From: Planctomycetaceae bacterium
Lineage (GTDB): Bacteria; Planctomycetota; Planctomycetia; Pirellulales; Pirellulaceae
Direction of reading: 5' to 3'
DNA length: 19,104 nucleotides
NCBI GenBank assembly: GCA_005773145.1
Contig: SXHS01000373.1
Location: forward strand, 1 to 19,104
This document shows positions 1 through 7,507 of this stretch, piece by piece; within the stretch, counting starts at the first letter, position 1; each line of letters begins with the position of its first letter. The notes beneath the pieces were generated by a model, which was not told the DNA's origin, searched no databases, and was given only the letters and a program-made list of their open reading frames with translations. The translations under genes were made by a program, and so were the position numbers.

Positions 1-746
1 AGTCGCGCGAAAATGGGCTGATCGGCGATCCGGAATTGGACAATCGCTACACGTATGGCCATGGTTTTTCCATGCTCTGCCTGTCGCAGTTACTGGGCGA
101 GGAAGAAGATCTGGAACGCCGCGAGGAATTGATCGACACGCTCACTCGGGCCGTGCGGTTTAGCGGGCGCGCCCAAACCAAATCGGGGGGCTGGGGTTAC
201 GTGAGCGCCAAGGATGGCAACGACTTTGACGAAGGATCCACAACCATCACGCAAGTGCAGGGACTGCGCGGTTGTCGCAATGCGGGAATTCCCGTGCCCG
301 CCTCCATCATCGACCGAGCCCGCCAATATATCTATAGCTGCAAGAATCCCGATGGTGGCATTTCGTACAGTTCTCGCAATACGGGCTCTAGTCGTCCCGC
401 GATTACCGCCGCAGCGCTGGCCACGCTTTACAACGCCGGAGATTACGACAGTCGGCACGTGCCCGACATGATGAAGTATTGCAAACAGAATCTGGAGCAT
501 GTGACCGACGAAGCCCGCGCCTTCGGCCATTGGCATTACACCTATCTCTACTTTTCGCAAGTCATGTACCGCGAGGGGGGGCAGGAATGGAGTTCCTTCC
601 GTGACCGAATCTGCAATCGAATCGTGGGAGAGCAGCAACCGGACGGCTCGTGGAGCGGCGTCAACTACGGCCCTGTCTACGTCACGGCCATCAACCTGAT
701 TATCCTCCAGCTGGATCGCGGCATTCTGCCGATCTACCAGCGTTAG
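1..746 (+). CDS. Prenyltransferase/squalene-oxidase repeat protein, 3' part (5' end outside window)
   Basis: The reading frame is open from the left edge (first full codon at base 3) to TAG at 744-746, so the gene starts outside the window. About 247 residues are visible. They carry repeated Gly-rich alpha/alpha-toroid motifs of the squalene-hopene cyclase/prenyltransferase superfamily: GGWGY, then NPDGGISY, then QPDGSW near the C-terminus, separated by helical stretches. The catalytic DxDD motif of true hopene cyclases is not visible; it could lie upstream, or the protein may be a non-cyclase member. Planctomycetes carry many such repeat proteins of unknown function, often exported. Family assignment is firm; substrate and activity are unknown. 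A TTG at 36 is only an internal codon. Confidence 0.8.
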   Translation, partial: SRENGLIGDPELDNRYTYGHGFSMLCLSQLLGEEEDLERREELIDTLTRAVRFSGRAQTKSGGWGYVSAKDGNDFDEGSTTITQVQGLRGCRNAGIPVPASIIDRARQYIYSCKNPDGGISYSSRNTGSSRPAITAAALATLYNAGDYDSRHVPDMMKYCKQNLEHVTDEARAFGHWHYTYLYFSQVMYREGGQEWSSFRDRICNRIVGEQQPDGSWSGVNYGPVYVTAINLIILQLDRGILPIYQR

Positions 747-807
747 CGCAAAAAGGGTAGCGCAACAAGGGGACACAGACACTACGAGGCCGCGGCGGTC
801 TCACGCA

Positions 808-913
808 ATACAAGCACGCAGCGCCAGCGAGTGAGTCGCGTCGCGAGATTGCCCCCTCGTATTGGCGGGGCGACCAAATCCAAAACTCACTTGCTTGCGC
901 TGCGTGCTTGTAT
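808..913. repeat. Long inverted repeat, 29-bp arms
   Basis: Arms at 808-836 and 885-913 are reverse complements with only two mismatches, separated by 48 bases. The arm begins ATACAAGCACGCAGCG and ends AGTGAGT. It lies 61 bases after the stop of the squalene-cyclase-like gene and before the end of the convergent cobA-hemD gene, so it could act as a bidirectional transcription terminator or be a REP-like dispersed element. No T-run follows. The inverted repeat is seen directly; its role is inferred. Confidence 0.75.
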
Positions 914-934
914 AAGGGGACGTTTGAATCCGTA

Positions 935-959
935 GTGGCAGGCTGGAAGCCTACCCCAC
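935..959 (-). repeat. Dispersed GGCTTCCAGCC hairpin repeat, variant copy
   Basis: This stretch holds the shared core GGCTGGAAGCC with altered flanks (GTGGCA on the left, TACCCCAC on the right). It ends five bases before the cobA-hemD stop codon. It belongs to the same family as the copies near 4581, 4611, 6785, 7367 and 7460. Confidence 0.7.
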
Positions 960-964
960 GGTTG

Positions 965-2467
965 CTACTGGCAGGCCTGGCGAATGGCTTCGGCCAAGCC
1001 CTGCGTATCGTGGGGGGATGCCTCCACGTCGGGAGAGAACGACAGTTCCCGCAGCGTCGCGCTGGTCACAGGGCTGATGCTGGCCAAGCGTGCGTGCCGC
1101 AATGATTCTCCAAATAGGCGAACCAACGAACGGGCAATCGCCGAGCTGGTGACCGTCACCCAGTCGATTTTTCCGTCTTGCAATCGCTGCAGGACTTCAG
1201 GGGGCGCCGATGCGACATCCTCACTACGATAGGCGACGACCTGCGTGATGCAAGCGCCGTGGGCGGTCAAGGTCTCCGCCAGTACTTCGCGCCCCCGGCT
1301 GGCGCGAATGAGCAATACCTGCTGGCCGCGCACCTGCTCGGCCAGCGCAGCGGCCAGCGACTCGGCCCGATACTCGTCGGGAATCACGTCAGCCCGCAAC
1401 TGGTAGTGCAATAGTCGCTCGGCAGTACCAGGACCAATCGCCGCCAAGCGGGCTCGGCCCAGCGCCCGCATATCGCGGCCACGCGACAGCACCCGTTGCA
1501 AAAAGAATTCAACCCCATTGCAACTGGAAAATACCACCCAGTCGAAATCGGACAGACGATCGATGACCCCATCGACGGGGTGCCAATCCGGGGGAGGTCC
1601 GATGGTAATGACCGGGGACTCGATCACGTCCGCTCCCCATTCTCTCAAACGGTCGCGCAGCGCATCATCTGCCGTGATCGGGCGTGTGACCAGGATTCGC
1701 TGGCCAAATAGGGGCCGCTGATCAAACCAGGAAAAAGCGGATGTGTCATTCACGACAGGCCCAACCAAAATGATGACCGGTGGCGGCAACTTTTGCCGAG
1801 GTGTCAGTCGCTCGGCCACTTCCGCTAGTGTACATCGCACAATCTGCTGATCGGGGCAACTGCAGCGACGAACCATGGCCACGGGCGTGTCGGCCGGCTT
1901 GCCGGCGGCGATCAAGGCTTGTGACCAACGGGCCGAGGTGGTCACCCCCATATAGAACACGAGCGTCCCGGGGAACATAGCTAGGGCGTGATAGTCGAGA
2001 GTGGGCTGATCCTTGTGAGGCGTCTCTTGGCCGGTAATCAACGCCACGGCGGATGCCAATTCGCGATCGCGGTGAGTCAGGGGAATCCCCGCATAGCTGC
2101 TAACCGCCCAAGCCGCCGTAATACCCGGCACGACCTCGTAGGGAATATGGCGTGCGGCGAGAAACTCCATTTCATCGCCGATGTGCGCAAACACCGCCGG
2201 ATCCCCCCCTTTCAAACGCACCACGGTTTTGCCCTGCGCGGCATCCTCGGCCATACGGGCGTGAATCTCATCCTGCGACCAAATCCGCGTGCTACCGTGA
2301 CTGCCCAGACAAATGCGCTCGGCCGTGTGCGGGGCATGACGCAACAGGTCCGGATTGACCAAATAGTCGTACAACACGACGTCCGCGCGACGCAGACAAT
2401 CGGCTCCGCGCACGGTGATCAATCCCGCATCACCCGGCCCCGCCCCCACGAGATAGATCATGCCCAT
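965..2467 (-). CDS. cobA-hemD: Fused uroporphyrinogen-III C-methyltransferase / uroporphyrinogen-III synthase (CobA-HemD)
   Basis: A 500-residue two-domain tetrapyrrole enzyme. Residues 1-245 are a SAM-dependent uroporphyrinogen-III methyltransferase: VGAGPGD (7-13), VVRLKGGDP (82-90), VPGITAA (113-119) and GIPLTHR (127-133) are all present. This half methylates C2 and C7 to give precorrin-2 for siroheme or cobalamin. Residues from about 254 (GQRILVTRP) to the end are a HemD domain, which cyclises hydroxymethylbilane to uroporphyrinogen III. The start is the ATG at 2467, six bases after an AAGGA ribosome binding site; the alternative ATG two codons in would be too far from it. The gene stands alone on the minus strand, divergent from the TPR gene. 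Such fusions are known in several phyla. No CysG-type dehydrogenase/chelatase domain is attached. Confidence 0.95.
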   Translation of the reverse strand: MGMIYLVGAGPGDAGLITVRGADCLRRADVVLYDYLVNPDLLRHAPHTAERICLGSHGSTRIWSQDEIHARMAEDAAQGKTVVRLKGGDPAVFAHIGDEMEFLAARHIPYEVVPGITAAWAVSSYAGIPLTHRDRELASAVALITGQETPHKDQPTLDYHALAMFPGTLVFYMGVTTSARWSQALIAAGKPADTPVAMVRRCSCPDQQIVRCTLAEVAERLTPRQKLPPPVIILVGPVVNDTSAFSWFDQRPLFGQRILVTRPITADDALRDRLREWGADVIESPVITIGPPPDWHPVDGVIDRLSDFDWVVFSSCNGVEFFLQRVLSRGRDMRALGRARLAAIGPGTAERLLHYQLRADVIPDEYRAESLAAALAEQVRGQQVLLIRASRGREVLAETLTAHGACITQVVAYRSEDVASAPPEVLQRLQDGKIDWVTVTSSAIARSLVRLFGESLRHARLASISPVTSATLRELSFSPDVEASPHDTQGLAEAIRQACQ

Positions 2468-2730
2468 CGCTAGTCCTTGAGGAATCCGCCATCGCCTCAG
2501 TCAATCCGGGCGGACATGGACCCGCCCTGGGTGCAGCCACCCCAGCCTTCTCCTCACTGGCAACGGTGGCCGTGAGAGGTTACGCGTGTTAGAATCATAG
2601 CGGTTTTCCACAGGGTGGCTGGGCCGATGGCGTGGCCTGGCGACAAACCCGCACGGTCCGCGTCGGTTCATTTTCCATCCGTGAGCATTCCGTCGATATT
2701 CGCCATTCGCCCCGTTGTTGATGTGACCCC

Positions 2731-4236
2731 ATGGCTTCCGACCCCGGACCGACCTCCAATCCCGCGACTGGAACCGCCGATCAAGGCCTACCCCCTGCGG
2801 TCCGTCAGCGGCTTCAGAAGTGTTACGAGACGGGCGTCAAGCTTTGGAAAACCGATAAGAATCACGATTACGCCCACGCGATGTTCGCCCAATGCGTCGC
2901 ACAAGACCCGGCAAATCTCGTGTACGTGGAGGCCATGCTCGACAACCTGCAGGCCATGTTTGGAGGATCGCCCAAGAATGTCGGCCGGTCCCTGAGCTTT
3001 GGGGGCAACCGACCCTTTAAGAAGGCCGTCGCGCAGAAGGAATGGCGTGAGGTCCTGAAGCTCGGAATTGAGCTGCTTCTAGCCAACCCGTGGGATATTG
3101 CCACACTCCGCGCGATGGCCGACGCCTGCGCCGCATTGCGTTTTAACGAGGTCGAACTACGGTACCTCAAGAACGCGCTCGATAGCAACGCACGCGACCC
3201 AGACGTCAATCGGCACTGCGCACGTTCGCTGGCCCGGATGGGGCAGTACGATCAGGCTATCGCCTGTTGGCACCGCGTCGAGGAATTGGTGCGGGGAGAT
3301 GATGAAGCGCCGCGCATGATCTCGGAACTGTCGCTGCAGAAGACGCGTCACGCAGCCGGCATCACCGATGATGTCCCCGTACGGCCGCGCAGCGGCCCAG
3401 CCAAGGAAACGGCGAAAGGCCCCGCCACCACGCCAACCGCACCCCCTGCCACCGAACGCGCAACGGAAGGGGCAACGCCCTCCACACCTGCCGAGCCGCG
3501 TGCCGAAATCCGGCTCAATCCAAGGCAGAAGCTGGAGCGGATGATTCGCGACAATCCGTCCGAGCTGGAGCCCTACCTGCAGCTGGCCGAGTTACTCACG
3601 CGGGAGGAACGGTTTGGTGACGCCGAGCAAACCTTAACCCGCGCCTTGGCCGTATCGGGGGGCCAAATGCACGTTCAAGAGCAGCTGGAGGAGGCTCAAA
3701 TGCGTCGGGCGCGGGCTCGGTGTCGAGTCGCCGAGCAACGGGCCCAGACCAGCAATACTGATGAGGCCCGTGACTTGGTGCGCCAGCTACGCGATGCCAG
3801 CCACCGGCTGGAGTTTGAGATCTACCAGCAACGGGCCCAGCGGTACCCTCAGGATTGGGGGATCCAATTCGAATTGGCCCTGAGGCTGAAACGGCTGGCC
3901 AACTATGAGGCGGCCATCCCTTGCTTTCAGGCGGCCGTGGCGGACGAGAATCGGTGGGCGGCAGCCCACCTGGAAATCGGCGAATGCCACCAGCAGCTCC
4001 GCCGCTATGCACCAGCGCTCGCAGCCTACACCGCCGCCGCCAGCGACCGGGCCGGAAAGTCAGAACGTGAGCAGGAAGCCCAAAAATTGGCCCTTTATCG
4101 GGCGGGCATCCTGGCCACCGCCTTGAAAAACACCCCCCAGGCCGTGTCCTACTTCGACCAGCTGGTTCAATTGGATCCACTATTCCGCGACACCCAAACC
4201 CGCCTAGACAAGCTGCGATCCATGGGGGATAATTAA
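2731..4236 (+). CDS. Tetratricopeptide-repeat protein
   Basis: A 501-residue soluble protein without signal peptide or membrane segment. Helical TPR-like units lie in two blocks: about 22-200 and about 260-495, where the best examples are LQLAELLTREERFGDAEQTL and the stretches around 379-435 and 455-485. A Pro/Thr/Ala/Glu-rich linker (about 214-260) joins them, and residues 1-22 are also Pro/Thr/Gly-rich. TPR domains are protein-binding scaffolds; the partner cannot be told from sequence. The ATG at 2731 is chosen because helical sequence begins soon after it; no convincing Shine-Dalgarno sequence precedes it. Only 63 bases separate its stop from rpsT, so the two may be co-transcribed. Confidence 0.85.
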   Translation: MASDPGPTSNPATGTADQGLPPAVRQRLQKCYETGVKLWKTDKNHDYAHAMFAQCVAQDPANLVYVEAMLDNLQAMFGGSPKNVGRSLSFGGNRPFKKAVAQKEWREVLKLGIELLLANPWDIATLRAMADACAALRFNEVELRYLKNALDSNARDPDVNRHCARSLARMGQYDQAIACWHRVEELVRGDDEAPRMISELSLQKTRHAAGITDDVPVRPRSGPAKETAKGPATTPTAPPATERATEGATPSTPAEPRAEIRLNPRQKLERMIRDNPSELEPYLQLAELLTREERFGDAEQTLTRALAVSGGQMHVQEQLEEAQMRRARARCRVAEQRAQTSNTDEARDLVRQLRDASHRLEFEIYQQRAQRYPQDWGIQFELALRLKRLANYEAAIPCFQAAVADENRWAAAHLEIGECHQQLRRYAPALAAYTAAASDRAGKSEREQEAQKLALYRAGILATALKNTPQAVSYFDQLVQLDPLFRDTQTRLDKLRSMGDN

Positions 4237-4299
4237 AGATTGCCCCCGTTTTATTACTAGACAGTTTCCCTTTCCAGACGAAGAAACGCGTCCACAGCT

Positions 4300-4575
4300 A
4301 TGCCCAATACCAACAGTGCCAAGAAGCGATTGCGTCAGAGCCTCGTACGTCGTCAGCGAAACCGGTCGATGAAGGCCAACGTTCGCACGGAAGTCCGCAA
4401 GTTTTTGGACTTTGTCCGCGCGGGAACCGTGGACGCCGCAGCGACGCAGTATCGCAGATTGGTGCGCAAGATGGATCAGGCTGCGGCGGCGCATGTGCTG
4501 CATCCCAATCGTGTCGCTCGGCGCAAGTCGCGGCTGAACAAGATCCTCAAGTCACTCGCACAGCGTGCCGCTTAG
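4300..4575 (+). CDS. rpsT: 30S ribosomal protein S20
   Basis: A 91-residue, strongly basic protein that starts MPNTNSAKKRLRQS and continues with the typical bS20 pattern (RQRNRSMKANVRTEVRKF near 18-35, then HPNRVARRKSRLNK near 68-81). S20 binds 16S rRNA early in assembly of the small subunit. Length and composition match the family. The ATG at 4300 is clear from the conserved N-terminus, although no strong Shine-Dalgarno sequence lies in front of it. It follows the TPR gene closely and is convergent with pyrK, with repeats between. Confidence 0.96.
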   Translation: MPNTNSAKKRLRQSLVRRQRNRSMKANVRTEVRKFLDFVRAGTVDAAATQYRRLVRKMDQAAAAHVLHPNRVARRKSRLNKILKSLAQRAA

Positions 4576-4580
4576 TCGGC

Positions 4581-4604
4581 AGTGGCATAGGCTTCCAGCC
4601 TGTG
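4581..4604 (+). repeat. Dispersed GGCTTCCAGCC hairpin repeat, copy 1
   Basis: The copy reads AGTGGCATAGGCTTCC followed by AGCCTGTG. CATAGGCT and AGCCTGTG can pair as an 8-bp stem (one G-T pair) around a TCC loop. It begins six bases after the rpsT stop codon. Confidence 0.85.
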
Positions 4605-4610
4605 AAAAAG

Positions 4611-4697
4611 CGGCATAGGCTTCCAGCCTGTGGGATCCGCCAAGAATCCTTCATCGGCAGGCAAGATGCCTGCCGCCACTCTTTCAGTGGCATTGGC
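4611..4697 (+). repeat. Composite repeat: hairpin repeat, linker, GGCAGGCA palindrome, degenerate second repeat
   Basis: The unit contains the short hairpin repeat (4611-4632), a linker starting GGGATCCGC, an 8+3+8 palindrome GGCAGGCAAGATGCCTGCC (4656-4674), a GCCACT/AGTGGC hairpin (4675-4691) and a decayed end (CAGTGGCATTGGCC). The same order, reverse complemented, occurs at 7367-7483, including the GGATCCGC linker start. It fills the space between the convergent rpsT and pyrK genes and may also serve there as a terminator. Confidence 0.85.
4675..4691. terminator. Possible bidirectional terminator hairpin between rpsT and pyrK
   Basis: GCCACT and AGTGGC pair perfectly around a CTTTC loop, nine bases beyond the pyrK stop codon on the minus strand. 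There is no U-run, and the hairpin is part of the composite repeat, so the terminator role is inferred only from the convergent gene layout. Confidence 0.35.
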
Positions 4698-4699
4698 CC

Positions 4700-5617
4700 C
4701 TACCATTCAATCACGCTCGCATCGAAGACCGGTCCTTCGACGCAAGTCCGCTTGTAGTCCCAGCCACCATGCGCATCGCGCACGCGGGCGACACACGTAA
4801 AACAGATGCCGATGCCGCACGCCATGGGAGTTTCCAAGGAGACGAAACAGGGTACCGCATGTTCCCGCGCCAGCCCTGCGACGGCGGCCATCATGGGCTC
4901 GGGTCCGCAACAGACAATCCGATCCGGCGGATTGGCACCTTGTAGCGAGTCGAGCACCAAATCGGTCACCAGTCCGTGGTGGCCGCGTGAGCCATCGTCG
5001 GTAGCCAATCGCACATCGACGCCGGCCGCTTCAAAGTCCTCAATGCCCGCTAGATAATCCGCACTGCGAGCGCCATAACAGAGGCTCACGCGTGACACGG
5101 TTGGCAATCGGCCAGGTTCGCTGCCATACGTTTTCTGCCCCAGGGCCTCTTGGGCCAAGGCCAAGAACGGAGTCTGACCGATCCCCCCCGCGACCATCAT
5201 CAGGTGCGACAACCGTATGTCGTTGGCCTTTGCAGTCAATTCAAATCCATTCCCCAGCGGGCCCCATATTTCCAACAACTGCCCCGGGCGATACTCGGCC
5301 AATCGCCGGGTCATTTTCCCTAATCGCAAGTACACCACATCCAGCCCTGCGGGTGAGCCCATCGCCGGTGGATCGCTTGTCAGATCAGTTGTCTCGTAAA
5401 ACGTGTCGTAGAGGGCCAAGGGGCGGGCCAACAAGGGGTCGTTGCAGCCTGCCAGACGAAGCATCACGAATTGTCCTGGCGTGATGCGCCGAGCCATCTC
5501 AGCACACGTCACGCGCAGTCGAAAGGTATCCCGCGCCACGGGAACATTTTCGACGACTTCAACCGACGCCAGGACCGCATGGTCCGGGCAATAGGCGGCG
5601 TGCAACGGACTACTCAT
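4700..5617 (-). CDS. pyrK: Dihydroorotate dehydrogenase electron-transfer subunit (PyrK-type)
   Basis: A 305-residue ferredoxin-reductase-like protein. A flavin-binding beta barrel with the RPLALY motif (65-70) precedes an NAD-binding domain with GGIGQTP (134-140), and a C-terminal [2Fe-2S] cluster motif has C257, C262, C265 and C282 (C-x4-C-x2-C-x16-C). PyrK passes electrons from the PyrD flavin to NAD in pyrimidine synthesis. No pyrD is in the window, so a related electron-transfer role cannot be excluded. The frame stays open to 5827, but the ATG at 5617 is chosen: homologous sequence starts just after it, and it overlaps the stop of the upstream pseudouridine synthase gene in an ATGAGTAG arrangement typical of translational coupling. 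Confidence 0.88.
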   Translation of the reverse strand: MSSPLHAAYCPDHAVLASVEVVENVPVARDTFRLRVTCAEMARRITPGQFVMLRLAGCNDPLLARPLALYDTFYETTDLTSDPPAMGSPAGLDVVYLRLGKMTRRLAEYRPGQLLEIWGPLGNGFELTAKANDIRLSHLMMVAGGIGQTPFLALAQEALGQKTYGSEPGRLPTVSRVSLCYGARSADYLAGIEDFEAAGVDVRLATDDGSRGHHGLVTDLVLDSLQGANPPDRIVCCGPEPMMAAVAGLAREHAVPCFVSLETPMACGIGICFTCVARVRDAHGGWDYKRTCVEGPVFDASVIEW

Positions 5618-6698
5618 GACGACTCTTACGCTGCTGTCGTGGTCTGCCGGCGGAAGGTCCCGAGGGGGATCGCTTTTTTTTCTCCGCAGGGCGGAATTTG
5701 GGAGCGGTGGCCGGTTGCCGGTCCGATGTCGCGACGGGGAGTAGCGCCTTCTGCAGCTGGCGCATTTCCTGGTCGGACAGCGGCCGATAGGAACCGCTGG
5801 GGAGTTGCCCCAATCGCAGGGGCCCAATGGCGACCCGTTTTAATTCGACTACTTTATGCCCAATACGCGCCAACATGCGGCGCACTTCACGATTGCGCCC
5901 CTCGCTCAGGATCATTTCCAACACGGTCGTGCGTGGCAATCGGCGAAGGATTCGGAGTCGGTCGGCGGAAACACGACCATCGGACAGGTAAATGCCGCGG
6001 CGCATTTTCTCCAACGCATCCTGGTCCGGCAGCCCGACAACGGATACATGATACGTTTTGGTAATGCCGTATCGGGGATGGGCCAGGCGATTGGCCATTT
6101 CACCATCGTTGGTCACCAACATCAGACCTTCGCTGCTGCTGTCCAAACGACCCACGGGAAACAATCGCTCACCGGGAGGCAACAAATCGATGACGCGCGT
6201 ACGTCTTGCGGGATCCCTATGGGTACTCACCACACCCTTGGGTTTATGAATCAAGAAATAGCGCCAGCGCGGTGGACGTAGAACCGTACCGTCCACTCGG
6301 ACCTGCTGCCGCCCCCAAGCGACGCACGCTCCCAGTTGATCGACGACACGACCATCGACTTCCACGCGGCCCTGCACGATCAACTCCTCACACTTGCGGC
6401 GACTCCCCAGCCCGGCTGCGGCGAGAATTTTTTGCAACCGCGTTGCCCCCCCACGCTCGCGCGTATCGCGCATCTTGTCGGTGCCCGCTTTTTCCGTGCC
6501 CACCTTCTGGGCACCCGGCCGACTCGCGGAAGTCCTGACTCGCTTGCCGGGGCGCGGTGGCCGAGTCATTTTGGCAGCGGCGTTGGGCCGCGTCGGGCGT
6601 GCCGATTTTATGGCGCGAGCGATTTGCTCTGGTTGCTCGGTTTTGTCGCGCGGAGCGACTTCGGTGGCTCGGCGCGGCTTGGGGCGGGATCGTTTCAT
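5610..6698 (-). CDS. RsuA/RluB-family rRNA pseudouridine synthase with basic tails
   Basis: A 362-residue protein. An S4 RNA-binding domain lies at about 85-135 (RLQKILAAAGLGSRRKCEEL), followed by the catalytic domain with GRLDSSSEGL around the expected catalytic Asp186 and EGRNREVRRML near 256-266. These features are diagnostic of the RsuA/RluB/RluE/RluF family, which isomerises specific uridines in rRNA. RluB-type activity on 23S rRNA is most likely but not proven. Residues 1-80 and the last 45 or so are Lys/Arg/Pro-rich and look disordered; they make it longer than the bacterial norm and may add RNA affinity. The ATG at 6698 has no clear Shine-Dalgarno sequence, so a start inside the basic tail (for example M44 or M76) is possible. 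The stop overlaps the pyrK start by eight bases. Confidence 0.9.
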   Translation of the reverse strand: MKRSRPKPRRATEVAPRDKTEQPEQIARAIKSARPTRPNAAAKMTRPPRPGKRVRTSASRPGAQKVGTEKAGTDKMRDTRERGGATRLQKILAAAGLGSRRKCEELIVQGRVEVDGRVVDQLGACVAWGRQQVRVDGTVLRPPRWRYFLIHKPKGVVSTHRDPARRTRVIDLLPPGERLFPVGRLDSSSEGLMLVTNDGEMANRLAHPRYGITKTYHVSVVGLPDQDALEKMRRGIYLSDGRVSADRLRILRRLPRTTVLEMILSEGRNREVRRMLARIGHKVVELKRVAIGPLRLGQLPSGSYRPLSDQEMRQLQKALLPVATSDRQPATAPKFRPAEKKKRSPSGPSAGRPRQQRKSRHE

Positions 6699-6784
6699 GG
6701 CAACTATCGCAGCGGTGGGGGAGACGCGGCCTGCTCGATGGGCTGAGCACGAGACCTTGGTTGGACTTCCCCATCATAGTAGCC

Positions 6785-6808
6785 AGTGGCATCGGCTTCC
6801 AGCCTGTG
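6785..6808 (+). repeat. Dispersed GGCTTCCAGCC hairpin repeat, copy 3
   Basis: The copy differs from copy 1 by one base (CATCGGCTTCC instead of CATAGGCTTCC). It lies between the 3' end of the small lipoprotein gene and the 5' end of the pseudouridine synthase gene, both on the minus strand. Confidence 0.8.
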
Positions 6809-6883
6809 AGGCCAACTTGCATTCCCAGATACCAAGCAGAATGCCGACCCATCCGCGGTACTGCGCTATCCAAGGTCGACGGT

Positions 6884-7138
6884 CTAATACGCCGGACGGC
6901 TATTGGAGAAAACTTGATTGCGAACGGCTTCCGGGAGTGGTCGTTGGTACTCGCGTGGGCGGACACCGACCATTTCCGGCGCATTGTCGGGTTGTGGATA
7001 GGGATCATGGACCGTCGCGCGCGAGCGTTGATACAACAGATTGCCCGGCGACAGCCAGCGTGGCCGCGCGAGTCCCTCGCATCCAAGACAGCTCCACAAT
7101 CCCACCAACAGCAACAGGTGTCGGGGGATGGCCTTCAT
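6884..7138 (-). CDS. Small secreted lipoprotein of unknown function
   Basis: An 84-residue protein. It begins MKAIPRHLLLLVGLWSC and has a lipobox-like LGC at about residues 18-20, so it is probably exported, lipidated on the Cys and anchored in a membrane. The mature part, about 65 residues, is Pro/Arg-rich and contains DPYPQPDNAPEMVGVRPREY. From memory, short proteins with a DPYP..ND.GPEVVG.RPRE-like core occur widely in planctomycetes, with unknown function. The ATG at 7138 is preferred because AAGGAG lies nine bases upstream; the frame extends seven codons further to a TTG without such support. A TATAAT hexamer lies about 55 bases upstream. Confidence 0.72.
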   Translation of the reverse strand: MKAIPRHLLLLVGLWSCLGCEGLARPRWLSPGNLLYQRSRATVHDPYPQPDNAPEMVGVRPREYQRPLPEAVRNQVFSNSRPAY

Positions 7139-7192
7139 GATGGGGAACTCCTTTCCCAAGCTGTTGCGGCAGGTGCCGCGATGGTCGCGCGG

Positions 7193-7198
7193 ATTATA
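7193..7198 (-). promoter_or_regulatory. Possible sigma-70-type -10 box for the small lipoprotein gene
   Basis: The minus strand reads TATAAT, a perfect -10 hexamer, about 55 bases before the lipoprotein ATG. No good -35 hexamer is found 16-18 bases further upstream, so support is moderate. Confidence 0.4.
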
Positions 7199-7366
7199 GG
7201 CGGAGACCCGAATTGATCCTAGTCAGATCCCAGCCCTTGTTCGTGGGCCAAACCGGGCAGTTCAGAGTCATTCTCGGAAGACTCACACCTCCCCGATAAC
7301 CTTTCACAATAAACTGCCGAATGTGTCAATCCTAACTTGGGTGCTAGCAACCCGCGAGTGACACGA

Positions 7367-7483
7367 CACAGGCTGGAAGCCTATGCCACTGTAAGAGTGG
7401 CGGCAGGCATCTTGCCTGCCGATTGAAGAATTGCCAATTGAAGAATTATTCGCGGATCCCACAGGCTGGAAGCCTATGCCACT
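7367..7483 (-). repeat. Composite repeat, inverted relative to 4611-4697, with both hairpin ends intact
   Basis: Two hairpin repeats (7367-7390 and 7460-7483, each beginning CACAGGCTGG) flank a GGCAGGCATCTTGCCTGCC palindrome (7402-7420) and an AT-richer linker in which TTGAAGAATT occurs twice. Reverse complemented, the order and the linker start GGGATCCGC match the element at 4611-4697. The rest of the gap between the lipoprotein and amidohydrolase genes (7199-7366) shows nothing recognisable. Confidence 0.88.
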
Positions 7484-7507
7484 GTTGTTGCGCGCATGGT
7501 CGATCGT

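Noticed and set aside
90..782. Minus-strand open frame of 230 codons opposite the squalene-cyclase-like gene
   Set aside because: The plus-strand frame has clear repeat motifs; the antisense frame has none.
3596..4180. Minus-strand open frame of 194 codons opposite the TPR gene
   Set aside because: Pro/Gly/Arg-rich antisense translation without motifs; the TPR frame is convincing.
5618..5827. N-terminal extension of the PyrK-like protein
   Set aside because: It is the antisense-frame shadow of the pseudouridine synthase C-terminal tail, and family similarity begins after the ATG at 5617.
6394..7216. Plus-strand open frames of 219-248 codons opposite the pseudouridine synthase and lipoprotein genes
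   Set aside because: Arg/Ala/Pro-rich composition typical of antisense frames in GC-rich DNA; no family motifs and no ribosome binding site.
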